Made by a program: the position numbers and the translations under genes. Shown here in pieces: positions 1-8,591 of a stretch of DNA of 64,000 bases. The stretch lies in contig NZ_UNRE01000002.1 in NCBI RefSeq assembly GCF_900537085.1, forward strand, positions 434,289-498,288, read 5' to 3'. Below the pieces are notes generated by a model. It had not been told where the DNA came from, did no database searches, and worked only from the letters and a program-made list of their open reading frames with translations. Each line of letters opens with the position of its first letter. Within the stretch, counting starts at the first letter, position 1. The DNA is from Agarivorans sp. Alg241-V36. Lineage in GTDB: Bacteria > Pseudomonadota > Gammaproteobacteria > Enterobacterales > Celerinatantimonadaceae.

Positions 1-2
1 TA

Positions 3-404
3 ACTGAGCAAATGAAACACACCGATACGCCGGTGATTGTATTGGGCGACCTGAATGATGGCCAAGCCAGCAATACCTTAAATATTCTTACTGAGCAGCC
101 ACGTTTTTTATTAGACGGAGATGCGCGAGGGGGAGCCGACAACGCCTTGTATTCGGCGGGTACCATGCAGCAGTACCGCAGCCAGCGTGATGTGTACTAT
201 ACCCACGTGCACAATAACCAGCTTGAATCATTGGACCATATACTACTGAGCGAACAGTTTTATGACAAAAGCCGCGATAGAATTTGGGCCTTCAAAGGCT
301 TAGAGGTATTTAACGATCATTTAAATGATGAGCATTACGAGCAATTAGGCGCAACAGACCACGGTATAATAAAAGCAAACTTTGTTTATAAGCCCTTGGA
401 CTAA
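3..404 (+). CDS. Endonuclease/exonuclease/phosphatase-family protein, C-terminal part (5' truncated by window edge)
   Basis: The reading frame is open to the left edge, with no in-frame stop before the first ATG at position 12, so this is probably the last ~133 residues of a longer gene. The motif GDLND near the start and the terminal TDHGII are the C-terminal metal/phosphate-binding signatures of the endonuclease/exonuclease/phosphatase fold (Mg-dependent phosphodiesterases and nucleases). A SLDHIL motif lies between them, as expected for the family. The substrate cannot be deduced: members act on DNA, phosphoinositides or other phosphodiesters. The N-terminal half, including any signal peptide, lies outside the window. 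Confidence 0.75.
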   Translation, partial: TEQMKHTDTPVIVLGDLNDGQASNTLNILTEQPRFLLDGDARGGADNALYSAGTMQQYRSQRDVYYTHVHNNQLESLDHILLSEQFYDKSRDRIWAFKGLEVFNDHLNDEHYEQLGATDHGIIKANFVYKPLD

Positions 405-466
405 TTGAAGGGAAGGACTTAGGCATACTCCACTATAAACATGCCAAGCCCAAAGTGTTAGTGGGT

Positions 467-2197
467 TTACTCGCTTTGGTAAGCAAACTGCTCAATAAAC
501 TCTGCCACCTTTGGAATGTGTGGCTGTAAGAAGGTTTGGTAGTTATGCCATTTGTAGCGTGATTCGGTATAAATAGGCCTAACCACTTGGTTGCTTGACG
601 CAGACATAACTACCTTGCGTTGGGCATGTTTGTCAAAATCTAAATAGCTGTTGTTGGCGGTGATACCTAAGAAATCAAACACCTTGCTGGCCTCTTGCTC
701 TAGGTTCTCGACCAGATCTTCATAACGTACAAAGAGGATGTTTAAGGGCAGCTCCGCTTGGTAGCGCTTAAATAAGGTAAATACTTGTTGGTAGCGCTTA
801 AAACAATCACCTAGTTGGTTAAGCCAAGCTTGTTCTTGGTTATTAGCTGAGTTTTGCTGAAAGTTACTTAAACAGGTATCTATTGGGTGGCGCAAGCAAA
901 ATATGATTTTGGCCTTGGGAAATAGCTGCAAAATGAATGGCAAGTCTATGGTGTAGAGTGGAAACTTATCAACAATTAAACTGTTCGCCGACTTCTCCAA
1001 ATTCAAGCTTTGAACGAAGCTAAAGTATTCTTCACGTAGTTGCTGTAACTCTTCAGCGCTTAGCATCGCTAAGTCTTGTGGATAGCGCTTGTTAAGTTTA
1101 TTGGTGATGCTTTGAGTTAAGTTATAAATAGAGCGCGTTTCACTTAAAGCCACAACCTCTTGCTGAGTGTCTAATATGTTCTCAAGTAAAGTAGTGCCAG
1201 AACGATTAAAGCCCATCATAAACACTGGTTGTTGCTGATTGGGTTCAAACTCAGCTTCATCTTGTTGCTGCTGGATAAACGATAAATCAAGCTTCTGAAA
1301 TTCTGCCACCTTATCTTTACGTGTTTGTCCTTGGGTACGTTGATGGTTCAAACTGGCCATGGCAGAAAAGTCGCTAAAGGCTGCCGAATAGTTTTTTTGC
1401 TTATCAAAGGCTTCTGCTCGCAGTTTAAATGCGGCCTTTTGGCGCATATAGTCGAGGCGGTCAATTAGCTCGTCACTCAGCAATTCTATAACTTGCTCAT
1501 GTTGGTTATTGCGCGCTTTTAACTCCGCTTGATAAAAGCCAATCCAAGCTTTGTTTACAAAATCAATTTGAGCTTGCTGCAACAATTGCTCGGCTTGTTG
1601 GTGCTCACGAATAAACATTAAGGTGTCTATGGAAAATTCTAGCTGCCACTCTTCAACAAACTTACTGTGACTTAGCAGTTCTTCAATTAGACTTAAAATA
1701 AGCGTTTTTTGATTTTGCCGCTTAGCACTGGAGATCAGTAATGCTTGAGCGGGTGCAAACTGCCCTGGCCAAGTTTTCATCTTTTCTGCCAAGGTGTTTA
1801 AGTCTTGGTAACGATCTTCTTCTAAGTAACATTCTCCAAGGGCTGGTGCTATGTCGGCGTTGTCTGCTTCGCCTGTTAAGGTTAAGCACTGCTCAAAGTG
1901 CTCTATTGCCGATGAAAACAAGCCCAATAGCTTTTCAGCCCTAGCCATATTTTTGTAGGTCGCGCTGCGTTGTTGCTGGTTTTCACATAGTGCCAGCAAG
2001 CCTTGGTAGCAACTTATGGCGCGTTCTAGTTTCTGCTGTTGGAAAAGCGCAAATGCTTCTAACTCAAGGCTTTTATAATCTTGCTGAGACTTTAACTTAT
2101 TGATTTTACCAATGGTGGATAAGGCTTGGCTGTATTTGCCTGCTTGTAAGGCCTTTACGGCTTTTTCCATAATGGCGTGGCGCATCTCAGGCTTCAT
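467..2197 (-). CDS. TPR-repeat sulfotransferase
   Basis: This 576-residue protein has an N-terminal ~300-residue helical region with TPR-like repeats (alternating A/L/Y helices, rich in Q). It is followed by a sulfotransferase domain. The 5'-phosphosulfate-binding loop is seen at R332-S-G-T-T336 (GFNRSGTTLLE) and the 3'-phosphate-binding motif at R436-H-P. The family transfers sulfate from PAPS to an acceptor such as a carbohydrate or protein tyrosine. No signal peptide or membrane segment is seen, so it should act in the cytoplasm. The gene stands alone, convergent with the truncated upstream gene and divergent from nirC. The acceptor is unknown; the TPR part may recruit it (inference). Confidence 0.85.
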   Translation of the reverse strand: MKPEMRHAIMEKAVKALQAGKYSQALSTIGKINKLKSQQDYKSLELEAFALFQQQKLERAISCYQGLLALCENQQQRSATYKNMARAEKLLGLFSSAIEHFEQCLTLTGEADNADIAPALGECYLEEDRYQDLNTLAEKMKTWPGQFAPAQALLISSAKRQNQKTLILSLIEELLSHSKFVEEWQLEFSIDTLMFIREHQQAEQLLQQAQIDFVNKAWIGFYQAELKARNNQHEQVIELLSDELIDRLDYMRQKAAFKLRAEAFDKQKNYSAAFSDFSAMASLNHQRTQGQTRKDKVAEFQKLDLSFIQQQQDEAEFEPNQQQPVFMMGFNRSGTTLLENILDTQQEVVALSETRSIYNLTQSITNKLNKRYPQDLAMLSAEELQQLREEYFSFVQSLNLEKSANSLIVDKFPLYTIDLPFILQLFPKAKIIFCLRHPIDTCLSNFQQNSANNQEQAWLNQLGDCFKRYQQVFTLFKRYQAELPLNILFVRYEDLVENLEQEASKVFDFLGITANNSYLDFDKHAQRKVVMSASSNQVVRPIYTESRYKWHNYQTFLQPHIPKVAEFIEQFAYQSE

Positions 2198-2694
2198 TGG
2201 TGCTTCCTATATTTCGAGCATTTACTTGTTTGGCTTTACTCTAAAGCAAAATAACAACTTTTGATGCGCAGTCTATCGCAGTGCTACAAGCTCATGCTGT
2301 TTCATGAAAAAGTGTTAGCGAGTGGTTAATTTAGTCATTGGTTTGCCCAAGTTTGGGGAGTTTTTAACCTGGGTTAATACACCACTATTTGCTTGGCTCT
2401 TATTGGTGCAATTATCAACATTGCGGTGCAAATCTATTCAAGTAACTGTCTTTGGTTTTCCTATATCGTATTTAAAAAACAGCCTGGAGTTACTGTGTTG
2501 TTAGGGTTTTGTGTGTTTTTTGTGGCACTTGGCTTAACAATTGCAATTTCTTGTTTGTCGGTCAGGGACAGACCCAGAAAGCAAGTAAGCAACCTTAAGG
2601 TTCTGCTTGTAAAGGTAAAATCACCGAGGGAGACCAAGGTGTGCTGAACCAGACAAAGGTTTTATCTACAACTTAAGCAATATAGGGAAATATT
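2198..2694. other. Intergenic region between the sulfotransferase gene and nirC
   Basis: About 500 bases hold the divergent control regions. Short overlapping open frames around 2322-2504 and 2393-2647 encode hydrophobic peptides, but they start with GTG or TTG, overlap in different frames and contain the candidate sigma54 promoter. I therefore treat the stretch as regulatory, possibly with remains of a small membrane protein. GGTGCA occurs twice in direct orientation (2405-2410 and 2425-2430), 20 bases apart, resembling half-sites of NtrC. A short hairpin with an ACCTTAAGGT core lies near 2590-2610 in the presumed nirC leader. Confidence 0.4.
2529..2545 (+). promoter_or_regulatory. Candidate sigma54 (-24/-12) promoter for nirC
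   Basis: TTGGCTTAACAATTGCA has GG at 2531-2532 and GC at 2543-2544, separated by exactly 10 bases, with TTGCA at the -12 element. This fits the sigma54 consensus TTGGCACG-N4-TTGCA except for the middle ACG. It would give a ~140-base leader before nirC. It is a pattern match only. Confidence 0.45.
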
Positions 2695-3552
2695 ATGTCT
2701 TATTTAGCTCCTGCGGAGTTTGTAACTAAAATGGTTGACGCTGGTGAATCTAAAGTATTCATGTCAACACGAGATACACTCATTCGAGCCTTTATGGCAG
2801 GCGCCATCTTGGCATTGGCTGCAATTTTTGCCATTACTATGGCAGTAAATACAGGCAACTTCCTAATTGGGGCCATCTTGTTCCCCGTTGGTTTCTGTAT
2901 GCTCTACTTGATGGGCTTTGACCTACTAACCGGTGTGTTTGTACTGGTGCCTTTGGCCTTGTTAGACAAGCGACCTGGGGTAGATGTTAAAGGTATGCTA
3001 AGAAACTGGGGCTTGGTATTTTTAGGTAACTTTGGTGGCGCACTTACAGTTGCCTTTATGATGGCCTTTATTTTCACTTACGGCTTTAACATTGAAGCGG
3101 GTGCGGTTGGTGCTAAAGCTGCCGCCATTGGTGAAGCGCGTACCGTAGGTTATGCCGAGCATGGCGTTGCTGGTTGGTTTACTATCTTCATTCGCGGCAT
3201 GCTGTGTAACTGGATGGTATCAATGGGCGTAGTAGGTGCAATGATTTCTACTAACGTGAGCGGTAAAGTTATCGCGATGTGGATGCCTATCTTCTTGTTC
3301 TTCTACATGGGTTTTGAGCACTCAGTAGTTAACATGTTCTTGTTCCCATTTGGTCTAATTATGGGCGGCGACTTCTCAGTTATGGATTACTTCCTATGGA
3401 ACGAAATTCCAACAGCATTGGGTAACTTAGTGGGTGGTTTAGCCTTTACCGGTTTAACTCTTTACACCACACACGTAAGAACCGCGCCTAAGCGTAAAGT
3501 TGCTAAGGCAGCAGTAGAAGCGCCAAGCAAAGCGGCTACAAGCAACGCTTAA
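2695..3552 (+). CDS. nirC: Formate/nitrite transporter, NirC-type
   Basis: This 285-residue polytopic membrane protein belongs to the FNT family of pentameric channels for small monovalent anions (nitrite, formate, hydrosulfide). About six membrane segments are visible. Family signatures include the GFD/LLTGVF region near residue 75 and GFEHSVVNMF, which carries the pore histidine. The start has a plausible ribosome site (TAGGGAAAT) upstream. It heads a three-gene run with the phosphatase/kinase gene (14-base gap) and cynS. That setting, with nitrogen-type control elements, makes nitrite more likely than formate as substrate (inference). The alanine/lysine-rich C-terminal tail is cytoplasmic. 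Confidence 0.85.
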   Translation: MSYLAPAEFVTKMVDAGESKVFMSTRDTLIRAFMAGAILALAAIFAITMAVNTGNFLIGAILFPVGFCMLYLMGFDLLTGVFVLVPLALLDKRPGVDVKGMLRNWGLVFLGNFGGALTVAFMMAFIFTYGFNIEAGAVGAKAAAIGEARTVGYAEHGVAGWFTIFIRGMLCNWMVSMGVVGAMISTNVSGKVIAMWMPIFLFFYMGFEHSVVNMFLFPFGLIMGGDFSVMDYFLWNEIPTALGNLVGGLAFTGLTLYTTHVRTAPKRKVAKAAVEAPSKAATSNA

Positions 3553-3566
3553 CTAAAGGATTGTAG

Positions 3567-5288
3567 ATGACGAGCCAGCTGAGTGTATCTATAGGCCAGT
3601 GTTCTGATAAAGGTCGTAAAGACATTAATCAAGACAGTTATGGCAGCTATACTCCGCGCGGCTCGCAACTCAATCATAAAGGCTTCGCTGCTGTGATGGC
3701 CGATGGCATAAGCAGCAGTGAAGTTAGTCAAATCGCCAGCGAAACCGCAGTAAAAAGCTTTTTAGATGACTACTACTGCACTTCTGAAACTTGGACGGTA
3801 CAACATGCTGCCGAAAAGGTATTAGGTGCCACCAACTCTTGGCTATACAGCCAATCGCTGCAAAGCCCCTATCACTACGACAAAGACAAAGGATATGTTT
3901 GTACCCTTAGTGCCTTAGTGATTAAAGGCAATAAAGCGCATATCTTTCACGTTGGTGATACGCGGGTATACCGCTTAAACCAGGAGGGTTTAGAGCTACT
4001 CACTAAAGACCACCGTATGTGGGTGGGCGAAAACAAAAGTTATCTTAGTCGAGCTCTAGGCATTGATGAATACTGTGAGTTTGATTATCACACTCTACCC
4101 GTAGCCGCTGGTGATATTTTCCTGCTAGCTACCGATGGAGTTTATGAATTTATAGATGCTGAGCTTATCAACCACACCATCGCTCAGTGTGAGGGTGAGT
4201 TAGAAACCGCTGCAAAACAAATTGTTGACCAAGCCTACCAAGCGGGCAGTGATGACAATTTGAGCCTGCAAATTATTCGGGTAGAGCAGTTGGCCGAGCA
4301 AAGCTCTCAGCAACTAAAAGAGCAAATAGACAGCTTACCTTTTCCTCCAGAGCTAAGTGCTCGTATGAGCCTTGACGACTACAGCATTGTTCGACAAATT
4401 CATGCCAGTAGCCGCAGCCACGTTTTTCTAGCATTAGATCAACAAACTGGTGAGCAAGTCATACTTAAAACGCCATCGGTAGATTTACGAGATGATCCCG
4501 ACTACTTGGAACGTTTTTATACTGAAGAATGGATCGCCCGCCGAATAAACAGTGCCTATGTATTAAAAGCCAGCCGCAACCCTCGTCAACGAAATTACTT
4601 GTATACCGTATTTGAATACATAGAGGGCCAAACCTTAGCCCAATGGATTACCGATAATCCAAAGCCCGAGCTAGCTAAAGTGAGGGAGATTGTTGAGCAA
4701 ATTGCTAAAGGCTTACGTGCCTTTCATCGCATGGATATGCTGCATCAAGATCTCAAGCCCGACAACATAATGATTGATAGCTCTGGCACCATTAAGATTA
4801 TTGATTTTGGTTCGGTGTGGGCAGCTGGCCTTGCAGAACAAACTCAAGATATTACTCAACAGCATTTATTGGGTACCGCGCTTTACTCTGCGCCAGAGTT
4901 GTTTTTAGGCATTGGCGGTAGCACCCGCGCCGAGCAGTTTTCATTAGCTGTAATTACTTATTACATGCTTAGTGGCCGTTACCCTTATGGCACCAAAGTC
5001 GCTGGAGCAAAAAGCCATGCAGCGCAAAAACGTTTGCGTTATCAAACTGTGATAGATAGCGACAGTGAAATTCCCGCTTGGATTGATGACGCGTTAGAGA
5101 AAGCACTGCATATCAATCCGCTAAAGCGCTACGACCAAATCACCGAATTCCTCTGTGATTTACGCCAACCCAATAAAGCGTTTTTGAATAAGGCTAGAGC
5201 CCCTTTGGTGGAGCGTAATCCGGTAGCTGTATGGCAGGGAATATCTGCAATTTTAGCTGCTATGGTGGTTTACCTACTCATTAACTAA
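3567..5288 (+). CDS. Bifunctional PP2C-type phosphatase / Ser-Thr protein kinase, membrane-anchored
   Basis: Residues ~1-240 form a PP2C phosphatase domain with the metal-binding aspartates in place (ADG 45-47, GD 130-131, TDG 189-191, SDDN 228-231). Residues ~270-530 form a protein kinase domain. It has the ATP lysine K301 (VILKTP), a catalytic HQDLKPDN loop (393-400, Q in place of the usual R), DFG 413-415 and an APE motif. The glycine-rich loop is degenerate (HASSRSHV around 280-286). A single C-terminal membrane helix (~553-572) anchors the protein with both domains in the cytoplasm. It sits between nirC and cynS, so its target may be a nitrogen-transport or assimilation protein; no substrate can be read from the sequence. 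Confidence 0.88.
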   Translation: MTSQLSVSIGQCSDKGRKDINQDSYGSYTPRGSQLNHKGFAAVMADGISSSEVSQIASETAVKSFLDDYYCTSETWTVQHAAEKVLGATNSWLYSQSLQSPYHYDKDKGYVCTLSALVIKGNKAHIFHVGDTRVYRLNQEGLELLTKDHRMWVGENKSYLSRALGIDEYCEFDYHTLPVAAGDIFLLATDGVYEFIDAELINHTIAQCEGELETAAKQIVDQAYQAGSDDNLSLQIIRVEQLAEQSSQQLKEQIDSLPFPPELSARMSLDDYSIVRQIHASSRSHVFLALDQQTGEQVILKTPSVDLRDDPDYLERFYTEEWIARRINSAYVLKASRNPRQRNYLYTVFEYIEGQTLAQWITDNPKPELAKVREIVEQIAKGLRAFHRMDMLHQDLKPDNIMIDSSGTIKIIDFGSVWAAGLAEQTQDITQQHLLGTALYSAPELFLGIGGSTRAEQFSLAVITYYMLSGRYPYGTKVAGAKSHAAQKRLRYQTVIDSDSEIPAWIDDALEKALHINPLKRYDQITEFLCDLRQPNKAFLNKARAPLVERNPVAVWQGISAILAAMVVYLLIN

Positions 5289-5333
5289 GTACCTAATTGT
5301 TTTCGTTTTACAATCAAAGGAAGGAACCAAAAA

Positions 5334-5783
5334 ATGATATCAAGTAGAGAAGAAGTTACTCAACAAATAGTATCAACCAAGGTAAGAAAGGGCATTAAAT
5401 GGAGCGATGTGGCCAGTGCCATAGGCCTTTCTAAGGAATGGACAACCGCAGCTTGTTTGGGGCAAATGACCTTTGATAAAAGCCAAGCAGAAACCGTAGG
5501 CGATATCTTTGAGCTTAGCGATGAAGCGATTGCCTGGCTGCAAATTGTTCCTTATAAAGGATCTTTGCCTACCGCTGTACCAACCGATCCGCTTATTTAC
5601 CGTTGGTACGAAGTGGTAAATGTATATGGCAGCACCATTAAAGAGCTTATTCACGAAGAGTTTGGTGACGGCATTATGAGCGCGATTGATTTCTCGATGG
5701 ATATCAAACGCGAGGCCGATCCTAAAGGTGACAGGGTAAACGTAGTGCTGTCTGGGAAGTTCTTACCTTACAAAACCTATTAG
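5334..5783 (+). CDS. cynS: Cyanate hydratase (cyanase)
   Basis: This 149-residue enzyme catalyses the bicarbonate-dependent breakdown of cyanate to ammonia and CO2 (via carbamate), for detoxification or nitrogen supply. The catalytic triad of the family (R96, E99 and S122 in E. coli numbering) is present as R90, E93 and S116 with identical spacing. The N-terminal helix-turn-helix-like domain (residues ~1-75) and C-terminal dimerisation domain match a full-length enzyme. A strong ribosome site (AAAGGAAGGA) precedes the ATG. The gene lies 45 bases after the phosphatase/kinase gene and is followed by a terminator. No cynR or cynT lies beside it, though a beta-carbonic anhydrase is encoded 18 kb away. 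Confidence 0.95.
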   Translation: MISSREEVTQQIVSTKVRKGIKWSDVASAIGLSKEWTTAACLGQMTFDKSQAETVGDIFELSDEAIAWLQIVPYKGSLPTAVPTDPLIYRWYEVVNVYGSTIKELIHEEFGDGIMSAIDFSMDIKREADPKGDRVNVVLSGKFLPYKTY

Positions 5784-5802
5784 CCTGCAGTTATGTATTT
5801 AC

Positions 5803-5827
5803 AAAGCCAGCTAGATGCTGGCTTTTT
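5803..5827 (+). terminator. Rho-independent terminator after cynS
   Basis: AAAGCCAGC, a five-base loop and GCTGGCTTT form a 9-bp stem followed by a T run. It closes the nirC-kinase-cynS unit. Confidence 0.85.
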
Positions 5828-5959
5828 CTATTCCTCGCCAGCAGCAACAAGCCGTTAACTAGGTTAGTTTTTAGCGGCTTATTATTGCGCGGCACTGGTC
5901 AAAACCTAGACTTAAGCGCTAAACTGTCGCCCAAATTATTACAGTCTAAAGGTAGTGTG

Positions 5960-6211
5960 ATGAACCCCATTCTTGCGATGCTAAGAGAGAACAATATTAG
6001 CGACCAACAATCTAGTGAGCTTTTTGAAGTACTTACGCAAAACCCTCTTGCTGCCATGGCAACCATCAGTCAATTGGGCTTACCCCAAGAACAATTACAA
6101 TTGTTAATGGGGCAGGTCATGCAAAATCCAAGTTTAATCAAAGAGGCTGTTGAGGAACTCGGTTTAGATTTCTCTAAAGTTGAAGCGGCCAAAGAGCAAC
6201 TAAAAAAATAA
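5960..6211 (+). CDS. DUF2999-family protein
   Basis: This small 83-residue soluble helical protein begins MNPILAMLRENN and ends EAAKEQLKK. It matches my recollection of the DUF2999 family, found in Vibrio and Shewanella relatives. No catalytic motif is visible and no function is known to me. The frame extends upstream to 5885, but the ATG at 5960 gives the expected family start and follows AAAGGTAG. It stands alone between cynS and the convergent CNNM gene. Confidence 0.75.
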   Translation: MNPILAMLRENNISDQQSSELFEVLTQNPLAAMATISQLGLPQEQLQLLMGQVMQNPSLIKEAVEELGLDFSKVEAAKEQLKK

Positions 6212-6300
6212 CAGGCCCTAGCTAAAGCGACTACCCAGAGCATTAGGTGCAAAGGGCGGTCGTTTTATTTGTTGGTGAGCAAACCAAGCTAACTTAATAT

Positions 6301-7350
6301 CTACCGGCTATATCGTTGTTTCTTCGTGCGTAAACGGCGTAACCACTGAAAACGAGCCAGGCGTTGCATATCTTCTATTGCATCTGTCTCATCAGTAATC
6401 TCTTGGCCCAACAGGGTTTCGATAATGTCTTCCATAGTCAGTAAACCTTGCACTTCACCGTACTCGTTTACCACCGCTGCAATTAGTTCCCTGGCTTGTA
6501 ACAAGCTTTGGTAAGCGTGCCTAACGCTTACGCTGGCTGGCAGCATGAGCAGCTTACGAGAGTATTCACTTACGAGTTTGTCGCCTTGATTATTCGCCGC
6601 AGCGCCCAGCACATCTTGTTTATGTACATAAGAGATAAAGTTATCGCGCTCACCTTGGTAAACTGGGAAGCGAGAAAAGGGTTGGCTTAGGTGATCTGCT
6701 ACAAAGTCGGCTACGCTACTGTCTTGTTCGACACGCTGCACTACCGAACGAGGTGTCATCACCTCAGTCACTTTCAGCTTTTCAAGTTGTAGTAGGTTAC
6801 GTAGTACCTGCGACTCACCTTGCTCTATCACTCCCTGCTGGTGACCTAATTCGGCCAAGGCGCTAATCTCGTCACGCAGGCTAGAGAAATCTTCTTGGTG
6901 TTTACCAATGCGAGCGGTAATGCGGTCACTTAACCAAACAAAGGGGTAAAACAGCTTAATCATTATTGGTAGTAACCAAGAGGCGAAAGGCGCAAGTTGG
7001 CGCCAGTAGGTTACGCCTAAGGTTTTAGGAACAATTTCAGATAGCACCAATACCAATACCGTCATAATGGCTGAAGAGATAGCCAGATATTGTGAGCCAT
7101 AAAGCGCAGCCACTTGTGCACCTACACCTGCAGCACCTGCTGTGTGAGCCACCGTATTTAAGGTAAGAATTGCCGCAAGTGGTTTATCAATGCTCGCTTT
7201 TAGTTTAGCAAGGCGCTCGGCCACTTTAGGGTATTGCTGCTGTTGCAGCTGAATATAACTAGGAGAAACGCTAAGCAGCACCGCTTCTAGCACAGAACAC
7301 AAAAATGAAACAATAATAGCAAGACACAAAAAACTCACTAAAAGAAACAC
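6301..7350 (-). CDS. CNNM/CBS-domain membrane protein (HlyC/CorC-related, DUF21)
   Basis: This 349-residue protein has an N-terminal CNNM (DUF21) membrane domain with about four hydrophobic segments (residues ~1-140) containing ILTLNTVAHT and SEIVPK signatures. A CBS-domain pair follows (~185-315, with EVMTPRS and NEYGEVQGLLTMEDI). The C-terminal CorC/HlyC transporter-associated domain of longer homologues is absent, and the protein ends in a basic tail. Relatives are linked to magnesium, cobalt or sodium export; the specific ion here is not determined. It is convergent with the DUF2999 gene and lies upstream of ssrA. Confidence 0.85.
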   Translation of the reverse strand: MFLLVSFLCLAIIVSFLCSVLEAVLLSVSPSYIQLQQQQYPKVAERLAKLKASIDKPLAAILTLNTVAHTAGAAGVGAQVAALYGSQYLAISSAIMTVLVLVLSEIVPKTLGVTYWRQLAPFASWLLPIMIKLFYPFVWLSDRITARIGKHQEDFSSLRDEISALAELGHQQGVIEQGESQVLRNLLQLEKLKVTEVMTPRSVVQRVEQDSSVADFVADHLSQPFSRFPVYQGERDNFISYVHKQDVLGAAANNQGDKLVSEYSRKLLMLPASVSVRHAYQSLLQARELIAAVVNEYGEVQGLLTMEDIIETLLGQEITDETDAIEDMQRLARFQWLRRLRTKKQRYSR

Positions 7351-7510
7351 TTAATCCACCATTTTATAAACCCAAATACACTGTTGGGCGTGCAGTAACG
7401 TTGCTAGATACTGTACCGTAGTCATCGTTAGTCGCAGTTTATCAACTAATATCAATAAAAGGGCAGCAGAATATTTAGATTTACTTAATTTGGCTGTTGA
7501 AAAAGAGGCA

Positions 7511-7536
7511 CAAAAAAAGACACCATTAGGTGTCTT
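7511..7536 (-). terminator. Rho-independent terminator of ssrA
   Basis: Read on the minus strand, AAGACACC, a TAAT loop and GGTGTCTT are followed by a T run. It starts about a dozen bases beyond the tmRNA CCA end. Confidence 0.85.
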
Positions 7537-7548
7537 CGTTTGTAGAAT

Positions 7549-7915
7549 TGGTGGAGCTGGCGGGTTTCGAACCCGCGTCCAAAACCATTCTAACCAATGG
7601 CGCTACATGCTTAGTTTGTCTTTATTCTCGTTAGCAAGCTGCGAACAAACACGCCACTTACTAACATACCAGAATTCTATTTCGCGGTTCAGCTCTCTAG
7701 TCAAAGCATCCCTCGCTATCTTGTTTGGGTTTGAACTTCTATGATTCCCCGTCTTACAAGCGGAAGCTAGGGTAGAAGTGCTCTAGCAGGTTATTAAGCT
7801 GCTAGTGCGTAGTTTTCGTCGTTTGCGACTATTTTTTTGCGGCTTTTTACGTGGCAAACCGCCCCACGACATGCTCCACAAGCCTTCCTGATCCTGTCGA
7901 ATCCAATTCAGCCCC
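7549..7915 (-). ncRNA. ssrA: Transfer-messenger RNA (tmRNA)
   Basis: On the minus strand the RNA begins GGGGCTGAATTGGATTCGAC and ends with a tRNA-like T arm (GGGTTTCGAACCC pairing) and encoded CCA, about 367 nt in total. The tag reading frame lies at 7826-7794 and encodes ANDENYALAA followed by TAA TAA. That is the tag found in E. coli and many other gammaproteobacteria. tmRNA rescues ribosomes stalled on broken mRNAs and adds this degradation tag. Its partner SmpB is encoded just upstream in the same direction. Confidence 0.97.
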
Positions 7916-8004
7916 GGAATTTCTCGAACATTCTAACACAAGCATCCTGCATACGGATATACAGGAGGGTTTAAACGCTGTTTATTTGCCCAATTAGCCA
8001 AGCA

Positions 8005-8490
8005 TTATCTAAAGCTGTGTTTCATCACGCGATCTTTAGTGCGTTGCCATTCGCGATCTTTCTCGTCTTCGCGTTTGTCTTGGTCTTTCTTACCTTTGGC
8101 TAAGCCCACTTCCAGTTTGGCCCAAGAGCCTTTCCAGTATAAAGCTGTTGCAACAATGGTATAACCTTGTCGCTCAACTGCGCCAATAAGCTTATCTAGC
8201 TCTCGGCGATTAAGCAGTAGTTTGCGAATACGTGTTGGGTCTGCCACTACGTGAGTAGAGGCTGAAATAAGTGGTTGGATGTTTAAACCAGAAACAAATG
8301 CTTCGCCGTCGCGTACGTATACGTAGCTCTCGGCGATGTTCACTTTTCCGGTTCGCATGGATTTAACTTCCCAGCCCTGTAGTTCCATACCCGCTTCAAA
8401 TTTGTCTTCGATGCGGTACTCATGGCGCGCTTTTTTGTTCAGCGCGATGGTGTTGGAACCAGCTTTTGATTTTGATTTTTTCTTGCTCAT
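8005..8490 (-). CDS. smpB: SsrA-binding protein SmpB
   Basis: This 161-residue protein binds the tRNA-like domain of tmRNA and brings it to stalled ribosomes. The core has [20 protein letters not shown] and [10 protein letters not shown], and the lysine/arginine-rich C-terminal tail ([17 protein letters not shown]) occupies the mRNA channel. The length fits the family. It lies 89 bases upstream of ssrA on the same strand and is divergent from ratA, the classic gammaproteobacterial arrangement. Confidence 0.97.
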   Translation of the reverse strand: MSKKKSKSKAGSNTIALNKKARHEYRIEDKFEAGMELQGWEVKSMRTGKVNIAESYVYVRDGEAFVSGLNIQPLISASTHVVADPTRIRKLLLNRRELDKLIGAVERQGYTIVATALYWKGSWAKLEVGLAKGKKDQDKREDEKDREWQRTKDRVMKHSFR

Positions 8491-8591
8491 GGCGGCTATT
8501 ATACCGATGCAGCAGGGCTTTAAAACTGATAATGTGCGGATTAGCTCAGCTAATGATAAAATGTGTGCAGATTTGATGAAAGAGTGGGTTC

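Noticed and set aside
2322-2647. Two overlapping open frames with hydrophobic segments upstream of nirC
   Set aside because: They use GTG or TTG starts without convincing ribosome sites, overlap in different frames and cover a candidate sigma54 promoter. A decayed small membrane gene remains possible.
7490-7744. Plus-strand open frame across the 3' part of tmRNA
   Set aside because: It is antisense to the structured ssrA RNA and contains the tRNA-like 3' end in complement.
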